Origin: Halomonas cupida
GTDB taxonomy: Bacteria > Pseudomonadota > Gammaproteobacteria > Pseudomonadales > Halomonadaceae
Length of the DNA stretch: 64,000 bases
Reading direction: 5' to 3'
NCBI RefSeq assembly: GCF_900142755.1
Contig: NZ_FRCA01000005.1
Location: 310,001-374,000, forward strand
Part shown: in pieces, positions 8,999 to 21,764 of the stretch
Layout: each line of letters begins with the position of its first letter
Numbering within the stretch: the first letter of the stretch is position 1
Notes under the pieces: model-generated
The model's input: only the letters and a program-made list of their open reading frames with translations
What the model was told of the DNA's origin: nothing
The model's database searches: none
Position numbers and translations under genes: made by a program

Positions 8999-9352
8999 TC
9001 AGACATCGAGGATGGTCTCGAAACCACCGTAGATCAACCGCTTGCCATCGAAAGGTGCCTCGCCCATGAAGCCTTCCATGGCCTTGTCGTCTTCCATCTT
9101 CTGGAAGGCGTCATCGCGCACCTGTCGGGAGGGATATTCGATCCAGCTGAAGACGATGACCTCTCCTGGTTCGGCCTGCACAGCACGATAGAAGTCGGTG
9201 ACCTTGCCTTCCGGCACATCCACACCCCAGGCCTCCACGATCCGGGTTGCCCCATAGCGTTTGAATATCTCGGCGGCCTCAGCCGCCAGATCGCGATACG
9301 CCTGCTTGTTGCCTTCCGGTACAGCAACCACAAATCCTTCGACATAGCTCAT
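8999..9352 (-). CDS. DUF1428 family protein (YbaA-like)
   Basis: A 117-residue soluble protein beginning MSYVEGFVVAVPEGNKQAY, typical of DUF1428 / YbaA, a ferredoxin-like alpha-beta barrel family of unknown function. The VEAWGVDVPEGKVTDF, GEVIVFSWIEYPSR and GKRLIYGGFE motifs support this. The start at 9352 is chosen because it begins the family domain, with AGGAG ten bases upstream; a frame open to 9373 would add seven residues. It is a monocistronic gene convergent with rlmJ. Confidence 0.85.
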   Translation of the reverse strand: MSYVEGFVVAVPEGNKQAYRDLAAEAAEIFKRYGATRIVEAWGVDVPEGKVTDFYRAVQAEPGEVIVFSWIEYPSRQVRDDAFQKMEDDKAMEGFMGEAPFDGKRLIYGGFETILDV

Positions 9353-9476
9353 GACAGGATACTCCTGATGCATTGATCCAGAATGAGTGTAGCTGGCCTT
9401 GTGGCGGTGGTGTGGCCGCAGGAGAGGCCCTGTCCCCGTATGTTCGGTAATGCAGGCTGATATCCATGAGGTCCAT

Positions 9477-9863
9477 ATGCTCTACCGCTTTCCCGCTCAC
9501 ACCTATGCCATGGCGATGGAGGCTTATTCTCGGCCGTACGAGACTCCCATCGAAGTTGATCAGGGTGAAGTGATTCAACCGCTGACAGATGGCTCCATGC
9601 AGACCGACTTCATGGGCTGGACATGGTGTATTGCCAATGACGGACGCGCTGGTTGGGTGCCCAATGCCTGGTGTGAGCCCTGCGCTGATGGCTGGAAACT
9701 GATGCGGGATTACAGTGCACTGGAGCACTCTGTCCGCAGGGGAGACCGCCTGCGGCTGATATTCAGTGAAAGTGGCTTTGTCTTCTGTGAGGCGGAGAGC
9801 GGCGAACAGGCCTGGCTACCCGATGCCGTTCTTGCGCTCGACAGCAACGTGCAAGGCATGTGA
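9477..9863 (+). CDS. Small protein with SH3-like repeats
   Basis: A 128-residue protein with two SH3-like segments: residues 1-60 (YSRPYETPIEVDQGEVI ... GWTWCIANDGRAGWVPNAW) and residues 70-120 (RRGDRLRLIFSESGFVFCEA ... QAWLPDAVLAL). The glycine-tryptophan pattern GWVP matches variant SH3 domains seen in small bacterial proteins of unknown role. No signal peptide, so it is probably cytosolic. The ATG at 9477 follows TGAGGT at good spacing; an upstream in-frame extension lacks such a site. It converges with mnmE, 21 bases apart. Confidence 0.6.
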   Translation: MLYRFPAHTYAMAMEAYSRPYETPIEVDQGEVIQPLTDGSMQTDFMGWTWCIANDGRAGWVPNAWCEPCADGWKLMRDYSALEHSVRRGDRLRLIFSESGFVFCEAESGEQAWLPDAVLALDSNVQGM

Positions 9864-9884
9864 TAGCGGGCCTGTTGCCGGGGG

Positions 9885-11255
9885 CTATTTGCCGATACAG
9901 AAGCTACCGAAGATTTCCCCCAGCAGGTCATCGGCGCTGAACTCACCGGTGATCTCGCCCAGCGCATGCTGGGCATCACGCAGGTCCTCGGCCAGCAGTT
10001 CACCAGCACCGTAGCCAAGCAGTTGGGATTGACCATTTTCCATCGCTGTACGAGCGCGGTCGAGGGCATCCAGGTGGCGGCGGCGGGCGGAGAAGCGGCC
10101 CTCGGTGGTGGTTTCAAAGCCCATCACTGCCTTGAGATGTTCCTTGAGGTTATCCACACCCTGGCCAGTATGCGCCGAGAGACGCAGGGTGGGAGTGGAT
10201 GTGGATAAATCGATACCCGGCGGTTCGCCACTCTGGTCGATCTTGTTGCGCACCAGGGTCAGGCGATCGGGGAGTGGCAGACGCGCGACAAATTCCGGCC
10301 AGATCGCCATCGGGTCATCGGCGTCAGTGGTACCGGCGTCGACCAGCAACAATACTCGGTCGGCCTTCTCGATCTCGGCCCATGCGCGAGCCACGCCGAT
10401 CTGCTCCACGGCGTCGGGGGTATCACGCAACCCCGCAGTGTCGATGATATGCAGCGGCATGCCATCGATGTGAATGTGTTCGCGCAGGACGTCTCTGGTC
10501 GTGCCTTCGATATCGGTGACGATGGCGGTTTCCTGCTCGGTCAACGCATTGAGCAGGCTCGATTTTCCGGCATTGGGACGTCCTGCAATCACCACGTTCA
10601 TGCCTTCACGCATCAGCGCGCCCTGGCCGGCACTGGCACGCACCTCGGTCAGATCGCTCATCAGTGCTGTCAATTTACCGGCGACATGGCCATCAGCAAG
10701 AAAGTCGATCTCTTCCTCGGGAAAGTCGATGGCGGCCTCGACGTACATGCGCAGCTCGATCAGCCCCTGAACCAATGCCTGGACTCGGATCGAGAACTCA
10801 CCCTGCAGCGAACGCAGGGCATTTTCCGCGGCCCCGCGTGAGCTGGCCTCGATCAGGTCGGCGATGGCTTCGGCCTGGGCAAGGTCGAGCTTGTCGTTGA
10901 GGAAGGCCCGCTCGGAAAATTCTCCGGGTCTGGCCAGACGAGCGCCGAGTTCGACGCAGCGTTCCAGCAGCATATCCATGATCACTGGCCCACCATGGCC
11001 CTGGAGCTCCAGTACATCTTCTCCGGTGAAGGAGTGGGGCCCCCGAAAGAACAACGCGATCCCTTCGTCGATGACGCCCTGAGCGCCGCTGAAGGGACCG
11101 TAATGGGCCAGGCGAGGCGTGGGGCAGTGTCCCAGTACTTCCCGGGCAATCGACTCACAGGCTGGCCCTGAGACGCGAATGATGCCGACGCCACCACGGC
11201 CTGGGGCGGTGGCCAGGGCGGCGATACTGTCCTGGGTGTAGAGTCGCTGGGTCAT
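9885..11255 (-). CDS. mnmE: tRNA uridine-34 5-carboxymethylaminomethyl modification GTPase
   Basis: A 456-residue GTPase that, with MnmG, builds the cmnm5 modification on the wobble uridine of several tRNAs. The N-terminal domain starts with [20 protein letters not shown]. The inserted G domain has [14 protein letters not shown] (G1), DIEGTTRD (G2), DTAGLRDT (G3) and RNKID (G4). The C terminus ends in the invariant CIGK with the catalytic cysteine. It lies downstream of yidC in the usual rpmH-rnpA-yidC-mnmE order, separated by a hairpin. mnmG is not in this window. Confidence 0.97.
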   Translation of the reverse strand: MTQRLYTQDSIAALATAPGRGGVGIIRVSGPACESIAREVLGHCPTPRLAHYGPFSGAQGVIDEGIALFFRGPHSFTGEDVLELQGHGGPVIMDMLLERCVELGARLARPGEFSERAFLNDKLDLAQAEAIADLIEASSRGAAENALRSLQGEFSIRVQALVQGLIELRMYVEAAIDFPEEEIDFLADGHVAGKLTALMSDLTEVRASAGQGALMREGMNVVIAGRPNAGKSSLLNALTEQETAIVTDIEGTTRDVLREHIHIDGMPLHIIDTAGLRDTPDAVEQIGVARAWAEIEKADRVLLLVDAGTTDADDPMAIWPEFVARLPLPDRLTLVRNKIDQSGEPPGIDLSTSTPTLRLSAHTGQGVDNLKEHLKAVMGFETTTEGRFSARRRHLDALDRARTAMENGQSQLLGYGAGELLAEDLRDAQHALGEITGEFSADDLLGEIFGSFCIGK

Positions 11256-11320
11256 GGCAGGATTCCTTGATGATCAGGGCTATTGTCCGGGGACGGATGG
11301 CGTTTGACCACCCTGAAAAG

Positions 11321-11351
11321 CCGAACCCCCGCTCATCAGGCGGGGGCTCGG
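11321..11351 (-). terminator. Terminator-like hairpin between yidC and mnmE
   Basis: On the minus strand CCGAGCCCCCGC and GCGGGGGTTCGG form a 12-bp stem with one G-T pair around a seven-base loop, followed by CTTTT. It lies just after the yidC stop and upstream of mnmE, so it probably attenuates or ends yidC transcription before mnmE. Confidence 0.75.
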
Positions 11352-11373
11352 AAGATCGAGATGGGCAGTGACC

Positions 11374-13059
11374 TTATTTGGTCTTCATGCCCTTGCCGAC
11401 ATTGGGGTCGTCCTCGATCCTGCGGGTGATGATGTACTGCTGGGCGATCGAGATGCAGTTGTTGCACACCCAGTAGATCACCAGACCAGCCGGGAACCAC
11501 AGGAAGAAGAAGGTGAAGATGATCGGCAGCATCTTCATGATCTTCGCCTGCATGGGGTCCGGAGGTGTCGGGTTGAGCATCTGCTGGACGAACATCGAAG
11601 CGCCCATCAGGATCGGCAGCACGAAGTATGGGTCCTTCACCGACAGATCCTGGATCCACAGCATGAAGGGAGCATGGCGCAGCTCAACGGACTCCAGCAG
11701 CATCCAGTACAGGGCAATGAATACCGGCATCTGGATCAGGATCGGCAGACAGCCCCCCAGCGGATTGATCTTTTCCTTCTGGTAGAACTTCATCATCTCC
11801 TGGGACATCTTCTGGCGATCGTCGCCGAAGCGTTCCTTGAGACGCTGCATTTCCGGGCCCAACTTGCGCATGCGCGCCATGGACTTGTAGGCCTTGGCGG
11901 ACAGTGGCCACAGTGCTGCCTTGACCATGATGGTCAGGATCACGATCGACCAGCCCCAGTTACCGATCAGGTCGTGGATATGATCAAGCAGCCAGAACAG
12001 CGGGTTGGCAATGAACCACAGCCAACCGAAGTCGACGGTCAGCTCGAGGTTGGGTGCCACGGCTTCCAGGCGCTCCTGGATCTTGGGGCCCACGTACAGG
12101 GTTGCGGCCAGGGTCGCATTGGCACCGGGTTCGACAGTCTGGGCCTGACCAGCAAAGGCGGCGATGTTGCGCTGCTTCGAATCGGTGGCCGCGTAGTACA
12201 GGTTCTGCTGCTTCTGCGAAGGCACCCAAGCCGAGGTGAAGTAGTGCTGAATGATGGCTACCCAGCCGCCGGTGACATCCTGATTGGGCACCTTGCCGGC
12301 CTGGATGTCCTCGAAATCGACCTTCTCGTAGCGATTCTCCGGAGTGGAGTAGGCGGCACCCAGGAACGAGCGCATGCCCATCTTGGGACCGGTGGACGGG
12401 TCAGGATTGTTGTCGCGGACCAACTGACCAATGAAGCGTGCATTCACCGCTTCACCGCTGCCATTGTCCAGCAGGTAGGAAACGTTGACCGCATAGTCAT
12501 CACGCTTGAAGGTAAAGCGCTTGATGATATCGACACCATTGACGGTCGCGGTCAGGTCGACCTGCAGCTCATCCTGGCCATCGACCAGACGGTATTCGGT
12601 CTTCTCCGGGGAGAAGGAGATACGACCGGAGTTGCCGTCCAGTTGCAGGCCAGAGCGGGCGACATAGCTCAGTGTGCTGTTGTCGGCCAGCAGCACGTAG
12701 GGACGTTCACTGTCCTGGCTCATCAGGTGCTCAGGCAGCGCGGCATAGACAACATCACCACCCTCGGGATCGATGCGTACATCGAGCACATCGGTGATCA
12801 CGGCGATCAGGTCGCGGCTGTTGGTTGCCGCAGCTTCGTTGCCCGGCAGCTCGTTGCTGACGGCATTGCTGGAGCCTGAGTCCGGTGCTGCAAGACCCTC
12901 GGAACCTTCAGAGCCTTCCTGAGGAGCGGCGTTGCTGGTGATGGCCGGAGGAGCTTCCGGCGATGAGGGAGGCTGACCATAATCCTGGTTCCACTGCACC
13001 ATGATCAGGTAAGCGAGCACCGCCAGGGGGATCAGCAAAAGTAGTCGTTTTACGTCCAT
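11374..13059 (-). CDS. yidC: Membrane protein insertase YidC
   Basis: A 561-residue inner-membrane insertase. It begins MDVKRLLLLIPLAVLAYL (first membrane segment), then has a low-complexity Ser/Pro/Glu linker (about residues 30-75), the large periplasmic domain, and the conserved core with WGWSIVILTIMVKAALWPL, KERFGDDRQKMSQEMMKFY, GGCLPILIQMPVFIALYW and FFFLWFPAGLVIYWVCNN. The start at 13059 is fixed by the family N terminus; the frame upstream shows no homology. It follows rnpA. No yidD is visible between them. Confidence 0.97.
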   Translation of the reverse strand: MDVKRLLLLIPLAVLAYLIMVQWNQDYGQPPSSPEAPPAITSNAAPQEGSEGSEGLAAPDSGSSNAVSNELPGNEAAATNSRDLIAVITDVLDVRIDPEGGDVVYAALPEHLMSQDSERPYVLLADNSTLSYVARSGLQLDGNSGRISFSPEKTEYRLVDGQDELQVDLTATVNGVDIIKRFTFKRDDYAVNVSYLLDNGSGEAVNARFIGQLVRDNNPDPSTGPKMGMRSFLGAAYSTPENRYEKVDFEDIQAGKVPNQDVTGGWVAIIQHYFTSAWVPSQKQQNLYYAATDSKQRNIAAFAGQAQTVEPGANATLAATLYVGPKIQERLEAVAPNLELTVDFGWLWFIANPLFWLLDHIHDLIGNWGWSIVILTIMVKAALWPLSAKAYKSMARMRKLGPEMQRLKERFGDDRQKMSQEMMKFYQKEKINPLGGCLPILIQMPVFIALYWMLLESVELRHAPFMLWIQDLSVKDPYFVLPILMGASMFVQQMLNPTPPDPMQAKIMKMLPIIFTFFFLWFPAGLVIYWVCNNCISIAQQYIITRRIEDDPNVGKGMKTK

Positions 13060-13267
13060 GAGGGGTCTGCCCGATGGGAAGTGAACAATCCAGTGGCGTC
13101 CGTCTGGGCGCCGACGCCTGGGAGAAATACACCAAAGCCCGCCAGAGGCAGGCCAGGATCCGTACGCAGACATTCTGCGATGAGAGAGGTGACGTCAATG
13201 TTATCGACGACGTTGGGCTCGATCATGCGCATATACAGTGTCATCGCATCGAAGGAGCCGGACGGCG

Positions 13268-13690
13268 CTATCCGCGGCGCTGGTGAGCGGCGGGGGAGTG
13301 GGGGGCCGTCGAGGAGCGAGAGGGTCGGGTCGACTTCTCGGCCTCGCGCTCGAGGCGGCGCCACATGCCGAACAACTGACGATGCACGGTATTGTTGTCG
13401 ACCTCATTGACGCCACGTCTCGCCAGTAGAACGATATCCACACCGGGAAGTCGATACTGGGAATGGCGTACAGATTCGCGGGCCAATCGCTTGAGACGGT
13501 TGCGATCAACGGCCCTGCGTACGTTCTTCTTGCTGAACACCAGGCCAAGGCGCGGGTGCCCCAGATCATTGGGGGTAGCCAGCGCCATCAGGCCCTTGCC
13601 GTGGACCTTGTATACCGCACTGTCAAAGACGTGGCGGTAATCCCCAGCAGTCAGCAAGCGGTAGTGCCGGGGAAAGGTCAGACAGGTCAC
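13268..13690 (-). CDS. rnpA: Ribonuclease P protein component
   Basis: A 140-residue basic protein that assists the RNase P RNA in tRNA 5' maturation. It has LTFPRHYRLLTAGDYRHVFD at the N terminus and the RNR signature in KKNVRRAVDRNRLKRLARES. A Ser/Arg/Pro-rich tail of about 25 residues follows the conserved domain. The start is GTG at 13690, 13 bases after the rpmH stop, giving the classic rpmH-rnpA pair. Confidence 0.95.
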   Translation of the reverse strand: MTCLTFPRHYRLLTAGDYRHVFDSAVYKVHGKGLMALATPNDLGHPRLGLVFSKKNVRRAVDRNRLKRLARESVRHSQYRLPGVDIVLLARRGVNEVDNNTVHRQLFGMWRRLEREAEKSTRPSRSSTAPHSPAAHQRRG

Positions 13691-13703
13691 GCTCGACCTG
13701 CGA

Positions 13704-13838
13704 TCAGGCGCTCAGGCGCTTGCGGCCCTTGGCACGACGACGTGCCAGAACGGCACGGCCGTTCTTGGTAGCCATGCGAGCACGGAAGCCGTGCGCGCGC
13801 TTGCGCTTGAGAACGCTCGGTTGGAATGTGCGCTTCAT
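13704..13838 (-). CDS. rpmH: 50S ribosomal protein L34
   Basis: A 44-residue protein beginning [18 protein letters not shown], with the [18 protein letters not shown] core and ending GRKRLSA, which is unmistakable L34. It begins 102 bases downstream of the putative -35 box and is followed closely by rnpA. Its position next to dnaA marks the classic bacterial origin region. Confidence 0.98.
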   Translation of the reverse strand: MKRTFQPSVLKRKRAHGFRARMATKNGRAVLARRRAKGRKRLSA

Positions 13839-13883
13839 AACTTGTTAATCCTGAATGGTTTTTTGGATCGGATAGACAACCAA

Positions 13884-13910
13884 AGGAGCCCGGAATCGGG
13901 TCGGGCTCCT
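13884..13910 (-). promoter_or_regulatory. Hairpin in the rpmH leader
   Basis: AGGAGCCCG and CGGGCTCCT form a 9-bp stem 46-72 bases upstream of the rpmH start. On the minus strand it has no T-run immediately after it. It lies between the putative promoter and the gene, so it may stabilise the leader or regulate L34 expression. Confidence 0.5.
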
Positions 13911-13936
13911 CGGGGGTATTCGGTTCAAGACCGGAC

Positions 13937-13965
13937 ATTCTAGTGATTTCAAGTCCTCTGCGCAA
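13937..13965 (-). promoter_or_regulatory. Putative sigma-70 promoter for rpmH
   Basis: On the minus strand TTGCGC (13960-13965) and TAGAAT (13937-13942) are separated by exactly 17 bases. Transcription would begin near 13930, leaving a leader of about 90 bases that contains the hairpin at 13884-13910. Confidence 0.65.
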
Positions 13966-14127
13966 TTGTTGTGCGCATTTTTAGCCCAGCAGTGCTGGTT
14001 ACCGCCTTGAATACCGCCTGCCACTGCCAGCTGCTCGGAAGTTCCCGGTGGCTGTCATTCGATGGCATTGAGATGGCGAGGTCGGGAGGAGCCAGGTACC
14101 CACAGCCCGGCTTACCTTCCTTCGAAT

Positions 14128-14420
14128 GTTCAAACCTTAATCACTATAGAACTAAGTACCTGTATATACTTGTTATTATTACTGGGGATAATGTTTGTGG
14201 ATAACTGGCAAAGTTTCTTTAAAGTCAATATGCTGCGCCGCACACAAAAGTGTGGGAAAAGCGTTGAACACCGGTGGGCGAGACGTTGATGAGCTGTGCA
14301 GAAAGGTTGGCATTATCCACAGGAGGGAATCCGTCCCTGTTCCATCCCCAGTTCCCTGGGGTAGCAAACCTCCGGTTTTCCACAGAGCTCTCTTGATACT
14401 TCTGGCGTGTGGATAACTCA
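14128..14420. other. Chromosomal replication origin, oriC
   Basis: The region between rpmH and dnaA holds three perfect DnaA boxes: TGTGGATAA at 14196-14204 and 14408-14416, and TTATCCACA at 14313-14321. A near match TTTTCCACA lies at 14377-14385. An A+T-rich segment (14128-14232) adjoins the first box and could be the unwinding element. Genes diverge from this point. Position and motifs match pseudomonad-type origins. The exact ends are not defined by sequence alone. Confidence 0.85.
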
Positions 14421-14470
14421 TTCCCGGAACGATACAATGCGCGGTCGTTCTTCCAATCAAGGTAGCTCGT

Positions 14471-15940
14471 GTGTCGCTCGCTCTTTGGCAACAATGTCTG
14501 GAAACCCTCCAGGACGAACTGAGTTCACAGCAGTTCAACACCTGGATTCGACCGCTTCAGGCGGAGGAGGAGGCCAATCAGCTTCGGCTGTTGGCGCCCA
14601 ACCGGTTTGTGCGTGATTGGGTCAACGACAAGTACGCCAAGCGTATCAGTGAGCTGATGCGTGAGCTTGCGCCGGCCAAACCACCCAAGGTGATGCTGGC
14701 AGTGGGAAGCCGACGCGCTGCGGCTCAAGCTCCCCTGACTCGTGACCTGGGTGATCCGGTATCGGCCACCCCGCCACAGGCCCCTGCAGTACGTACCCCT
14801 CCCCGCGGAGACGTAGCAGACGAGCGCGAGATTGATCGTCTGCGCGAGACTGGTGAGGGCGGTGGCACTCGTACGCCCAGCGGCGAACGCCAGGTGCAGG
14901 TGGAGGGTAGCCTCAAGCACTCCAGTGGCCTCAATCCCAACTTCACCTTCGAAACCTTTGTCGAGGGTAAGTCGAACCAGTTGGCCCGTGCCGCCTCGCG
15001 CCAGGTGTCGGAGAACCCGGGGGGCGCCTACAACCCACTGTTCCTGTATGGCGGTGTGGGGCTTGGTAAAACCCACCTGATGCATGCCGTGGGCAATGCG
15101 TTGGCAGGGCGTCGCGAGAATGCGCGGGTGGTGTATCTGCACTCCGAGCGTTTTGTGGCCGATATGGTCAAGGCGTTGCAGCTCAACGCCATCAATGACT
15201 TCAAGCGCTTCTATCGCAGCGTTGATGCGCTGCTGATCGATGACATCCAGTTCTTTGCCGGCAAGGAGCGTTCCCAGGAGGAGTTCTTCCATACCTTCAA
15301 TGCGTTGCTTGAAGGTGGCCAGCAGATGATTCTGACCTCGGATCGCTATCCGAAGGAGATCAGTGGTGTCGAGGAGCGTCTCAAGTCACGTTTTGGCTGG
15401 GGCCTGACGGTTGCCATCGAGCCGCCCGAGTTGGAGACGCGTGTCGCAATCCTGATGAAGAAGGCTGATCAGGCCAGGGTCGACCTGCCTCACGATGCCG
15501 CCTTCTTCATTGCCCAGAAGATCCGCTCCAATGTGCGTGAGCTGGAAGGGGCGCTGAAGAAGGTGATTGCCGACTCGCACTTCATGGGCAAACCGATTAC
15601 CCAGGATTTCATCCGTGAGTCTCTCAAGGATCTGCTCGCCCTGCAGGACAAGCAGGTTGGAGTAGACAATATTCAGCGTACCGTGGCGGAGTACTACAAG
15701 ATCAAGCTGGCGGACCTGCTTTCCAAGCGCCGTTCCCGCTCTGTAGCTCGTCCCCGTCAGGTCGCCATGGCGTTGGCCAAGGAACTGACCAACCATAGTC
15801 TTCCGGAGATTGGTGATGCCTTCGGTGGTCGTGATCACACCACTGTGCTGCATGCCTGCCGCAAGGTTCAGGCGTTGCAGGAAGAAAGTGCCGATATTCG
15901 TGAGGACTACAAGAATCTGTTGCGGCTGTTGACCAGCTGA
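14471..15940 (+). CDS. dnaA: Chromosomal replication initiator DnaA
   Basis: A 489-residue AAA+ initiator that binds DnaA boxes and opens oriC. Domain I begins [21 protein letters not shown] variable, charged linker covers about residues 85-150. The AAA+ core starts at [20 protein letters not shown] with Walker [12 protein letters not shown] and Walker [10 protein letters not shown]. Domain IV ends with [20 protein letters not shown] and [14 protein letters not shown] for DNA binding. GTG at 14471 is the start. It is the first gene of dnaA-dnaN-recF-gyrB. Confidence 0.98.
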   Translation: MSLALWQQCLETLQDELSSQQFNTWIRPLQAEEEANQLRLLAPNRFVRDWVNDKYAKRISELMRELAPAKPPKVMLAVGSRRAAAQAPLTRDLGDPVSATPPQAPAVRTPPRGDVADEREIDRLRETGEGGGTRTPSGERQVQVEGSLKHSSGLNPNFTFETFVEGKSNQLARAASRQVSENPGGAYNPLFLYGGVGLGKTHLMHAVGNALAGRRENARVVYLHSERFVADMVKALQLNAINDFKRFYRSVDALLIDDIQFFAGKERSQEEFFHTFNALLEGGQQMILTSDRYPKEISGVEERLKSRFGWGLTVAIEPPELETRVAILMKKADQARVDLPHDAAFFIAQKIRSNVRELEGALKKVIADSHFMGKPITQDFIRESLKDLLALQDKQVGVDNIQRTVAEYYKIKLADLLSKRRSRSVARPRQVAMALAKELTNHSLPEIGDAFGGRDHTTVLHACRKVQALQEESADIREDYKNLLRLLTS

Positions 15941-16063
15941 CTAGACATATGGGCCCCGGAGCCTCGACTTGCAGGGTCTTGACCAACAGGGTCCAGATCA
16001 CATGAGTTACACCCGCTGGGGTCATTCGTCTCAACCCCTTCCAGGACAAGAAGTGGAGCCGTC

Positions 16064-17167
16064 ATGAAATTTTCCATCTCCAGAGAAGCACTGTTGCGCC
16101 CACTTACGCTGGTCGCTGGCGTAGTCGAGCGCCGCCAGACCTTACCAGTGCTCTCCAATGTATTGATCAAGGTCGAGCAGGACGAGGTCTCGCTGACCGG
16201 AACGGATCTGGAGGTTGAGCTGGTGGGTCGCACCGTGGCCAGCGAGGTCGAGGAAGTCGGCGCGATCACTGTCCCGGCGCGTAAGTTGATGGATATCTGC
16301 AAATCGCTGCCGGACCAGTCAGAGATCCAGCTGGCACTGGAGGACGGTCGTGCCGTGCTGCGTAGTGGGCGTTCGCGTTTCACGCTGTCGACCTTGCCGG
16401 TTGCCGAGTTCCCCAATATCGAGGATGGCCAGAAGAGCGTCGAGCTGGCATTGCCGCGCGGCACGCTCAAGCACCTCATCGATTCCACATCCTTCGCCAT
16501 GGCGCAGCAGGATGTACGCTACTACCTCAACGGCCTGCTGCTGGAGTTCGCGCCTAACCTGGTGCGCTCGGTGGCGACTGATGGCCATCGCCTGGCGGTG
16601 TGTTCGCGTTCCGCCGAGATTCAGGTTGAGTCTTCGCAGAAGCTGATCGTACCGCGCAAGGGCGTGCTCGAGCTGGTGCGCCTGCTGGACGACTCCGAGG
16701 AGCCGGTCAGCCTGACACTGGGCTCATCCCATCTGCGCGCCCACACTGGCGACTTTACCTTCACCTCCAAGCTGGTCGACGGAAAATTCCCCGATTATGA
16801 GCGTGTTGTGCCGCGCGGCGGCGACAAGGTGTTTATCGCCGAGCGCTCGGAGCTTCGCCAGGTACTGTCGCGTACTGCGATTCTGTCCAACGAGAAGTAT
16901 CGCGGTGTACGTCTGCATCTCGAGGAAGGCAATCTCAAGGTCATGGCCAACAACCCTGAGCAGGAAGAGGCCGAAGAGAATATCGCCATCGAGTACAGTG
17001 GTGCGGCGATGGAAATCGGCTTCAATGTTGGTTATCTGATTGATGTATTGAATGCTGTCGGCGAGGATCGCGTTCAGATGACGCTTGGCGACCCCAACAG
17101 CAGTGCGCTGATGGAGGAGCCGGGTGGCGGCGACGCGCTCTATGTTGTCATGCCGATGCGTCTGTAA
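16064..17167 (+). CDS. dnaN: DNA polymerase III beta sliding clamp
   Basis: A 367-residue clamp that forms a dimeric ring tethering polymerase III to DNA. The start MKFSISREALLRPL is typical. The three clamp folds can be followed through LPVLSNVLIKV, FAMAQQDVRYYLNGLLLE, KFPDYERVVPRG and RTAILSNEKYRGVRL to the C terminus YVVMPMRL. It lies 123 bases after dnaA and 42 bases before recF, the standard order. Confidence 0.98.
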   Translation: MKFSISREALLRPLTLVAGVVERRQTLPVLSNVLIKVEQDEVSLTGTDLEVELVGRTVASEVEEVGAITVPARKLMDICKSLPDQSEIQLALEDGRAVLRSGRSRFTLSTLPVAEFPNIEDGQKSVELALPRGTLKHLIDSTSFAMAQQDVRYYLNGLLLEFAPNLVRSVATDGHRLAVCSRSAEIQVESSQKLIVPRKGVLELVRLLDDSEEPVSLTLGSSHLRAHTGDFTFTSKLVDGKFPDYERVVPRGGDKVFIAERSELRQVLSRTAILSNEKYRGVRLHLEEGNLKVMANNPEQEEAEENIAIEYSGAAMEIGFNVGYLIDVLNAVGEDRVQMTLGDPNSSALMEEPGGGDALYVVMPMRL

Positions 17168-17209
17168 CGGATGCCTGTTGACTCTCGATGCGGTTGAGGC
17201 TGAATCCCC

Positions 17210-20757
<3,548 letters not shown>

Positions 20758-20777
20758 CCACCATTGGTGAGTCGTGA

Positions 20778-20793
20778 TGTTTCACGTGGAACA
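20778..20793. promoter_or_regulatory. parS site 3 (one mismatch)
   Basis: TGTTTCACGTGGAACA differs from the parS consensus at one base. It lies 20 bases after the gyrB stop and before its terminator hairpin. Confidence 0.85.
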
Positions 20794-20835
20794 TCACTGC
20801 TCGCAGCAACAGTCAGACTGATCAACACATCAGTA

Positions 20836-20873
20836 CAGAAATCCCGGCCAGCTTCTGCTTGCCGGGATTTCTG
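20836..20873 (+). terminator. Terminator hairpin after gyrB
   Basis: CAGAAATCCCGGC and GCCGGGATTTCTG make a perfect 13-bp stem around a 12-base loop, about 80 bases past gyrB. There is no long T-run beyond the stem, so it may be only partly efficient, or act on both strands. Confidence 0.7.
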
Positions 20874-20948
20874 CATTCAGGAGCAAATTGTTTCCGACAT
20901 GCATGTTTGCAGAGACCGGACAGACATGCTCAAGAGACATGGAAGAAA

Positions 20949-20964
20949 TGTTCCACGTGAAACA
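20949..20964. promoter_or_regulatory. parS site 4 (one mismatch)
   Basis: TGTTCCACGTGAAACA has one mismatch to the parS consensus and lies 156 bases beyond the end of site 3, in non-coding DNA. Confidence 0.85.
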
Positions 20965-21063
20965 TCGGGAGGACTATCCACCTGAATGGAAGCCTGGCCT
21001 GCTGTGGAGCGCGTGCTGGGCGGTGGTGGCACAGGCGTGGATGGGGGGGCGTGCTCAGGCGAG

Positions 21064-21760
21064 GGCCGAGGGTAAGCTCCGGGAGGGCAGAGTGACGCTA
21101 CTCCCTGTGTGGTGCTCGAGAAGGCCATGTTGCTGATAGACGCCCTCGAGTACAAGGTCCAGGTATGATCTCGACATTCAGATTACAGACCAGCCCAGAG
21201 CCATGATCGATCCCCTGCCTGACGGTCCCTCTGTCACGCGGTGAAGCCATCCTGCCCGCATCCACCAAGATCCAACCCTTGTGGTATTGATGCCCAATAA
21301 CGGTGGTCAACACCGGCAGTGCAATATCTTTCAGTCGGCGAAACCTCAGGTCAGCCATAAACAGGTCGAAGAAGACGTACACACCAGCGCGAACCTCCTT
21401 AACACCGGCCAGATGTCGTTCTGCACGTGAAGTAGGTGTCGAACCGATATGACGATAGGGCAGGGGATACTGGGTATTCATAGGGTTATAAAGCCATCTG
21501 TAGCGGCCTTGCGCGCTCGTTCGGTGAACACTGTGTGAGCCTCTTGACCCACTGCGATATAGCCCTTGCCGGCATGTGGCACCGGGCCCCGCAACCGGGT
21601 CTGGCTATGGTGCAGTGAATTCCCGGCGCCGATGTAGTCGCGCTGGTCAGTTCACGAGCGTCGCGGCGGGCTGCACTCAGGCAGCGGTTCCCTGGTCTGC
21701 TGCTGGATAGCTTCTCACCTTCGCCCGCCATGGCGTGGATGTTCCACGTGAAACATTGCC
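21064..21760 (-). pseudogene. Decayed C-terminal part of a D-threonine-aldolase-like gene
   Basis: Reading the minus strand gives family fragments in different frames, in the right order: LRGPVPHAGKGY (the LRG-x-x-HAG-x-SY motif), then from 21481 a long open piece with IGSTPTSRAERHLAGVKEVR, AGVYVFFDLFMA, DIALPVLTTVIGHQYHKGWI and LVDAGRMASPRDRGT, then after a frame change YQQHGLLEHH (equivalent of the QEHG motif). These are hallmarks of fold-III PLP enzymes of the D-threonine aldolase / DSD1 family. At least two frameshifts are needed, and the N-terminal half with the PLP lysine is absent because gmhB begins there. The alignment is from memory of the family, not computed. Confidence 0.65.
21740..21755. 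promoter_or_regulatory. parS site 5 (one mismatch)
   Basis: TGTTCCACGTGAAACA, the same variant as site 4, sits between the pseudogene remnant and the end of gmhB. Confidence 0.85.
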
Positions 21761-21764
21761 GACT

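Noticed and set aside
11368..12879. 503-codon open frame antisense to yidC
   Set aside because: Composition rich in His, Gln and Gly with no motif; it is a shadow of yidC.
12908..13198. 96-codon minus-strand frame considered as YidD
   Set aside because: It lacks the conserved proline-cysteine core of YidD and runs into the yidC coding region out of frame.
20877..21155. 92-codon minus-strand frame after gyrB
   Set aside because: Proline-rich translation with no motif; it overlaps the decayed aldolase-like sequence, which reads better in another frame.
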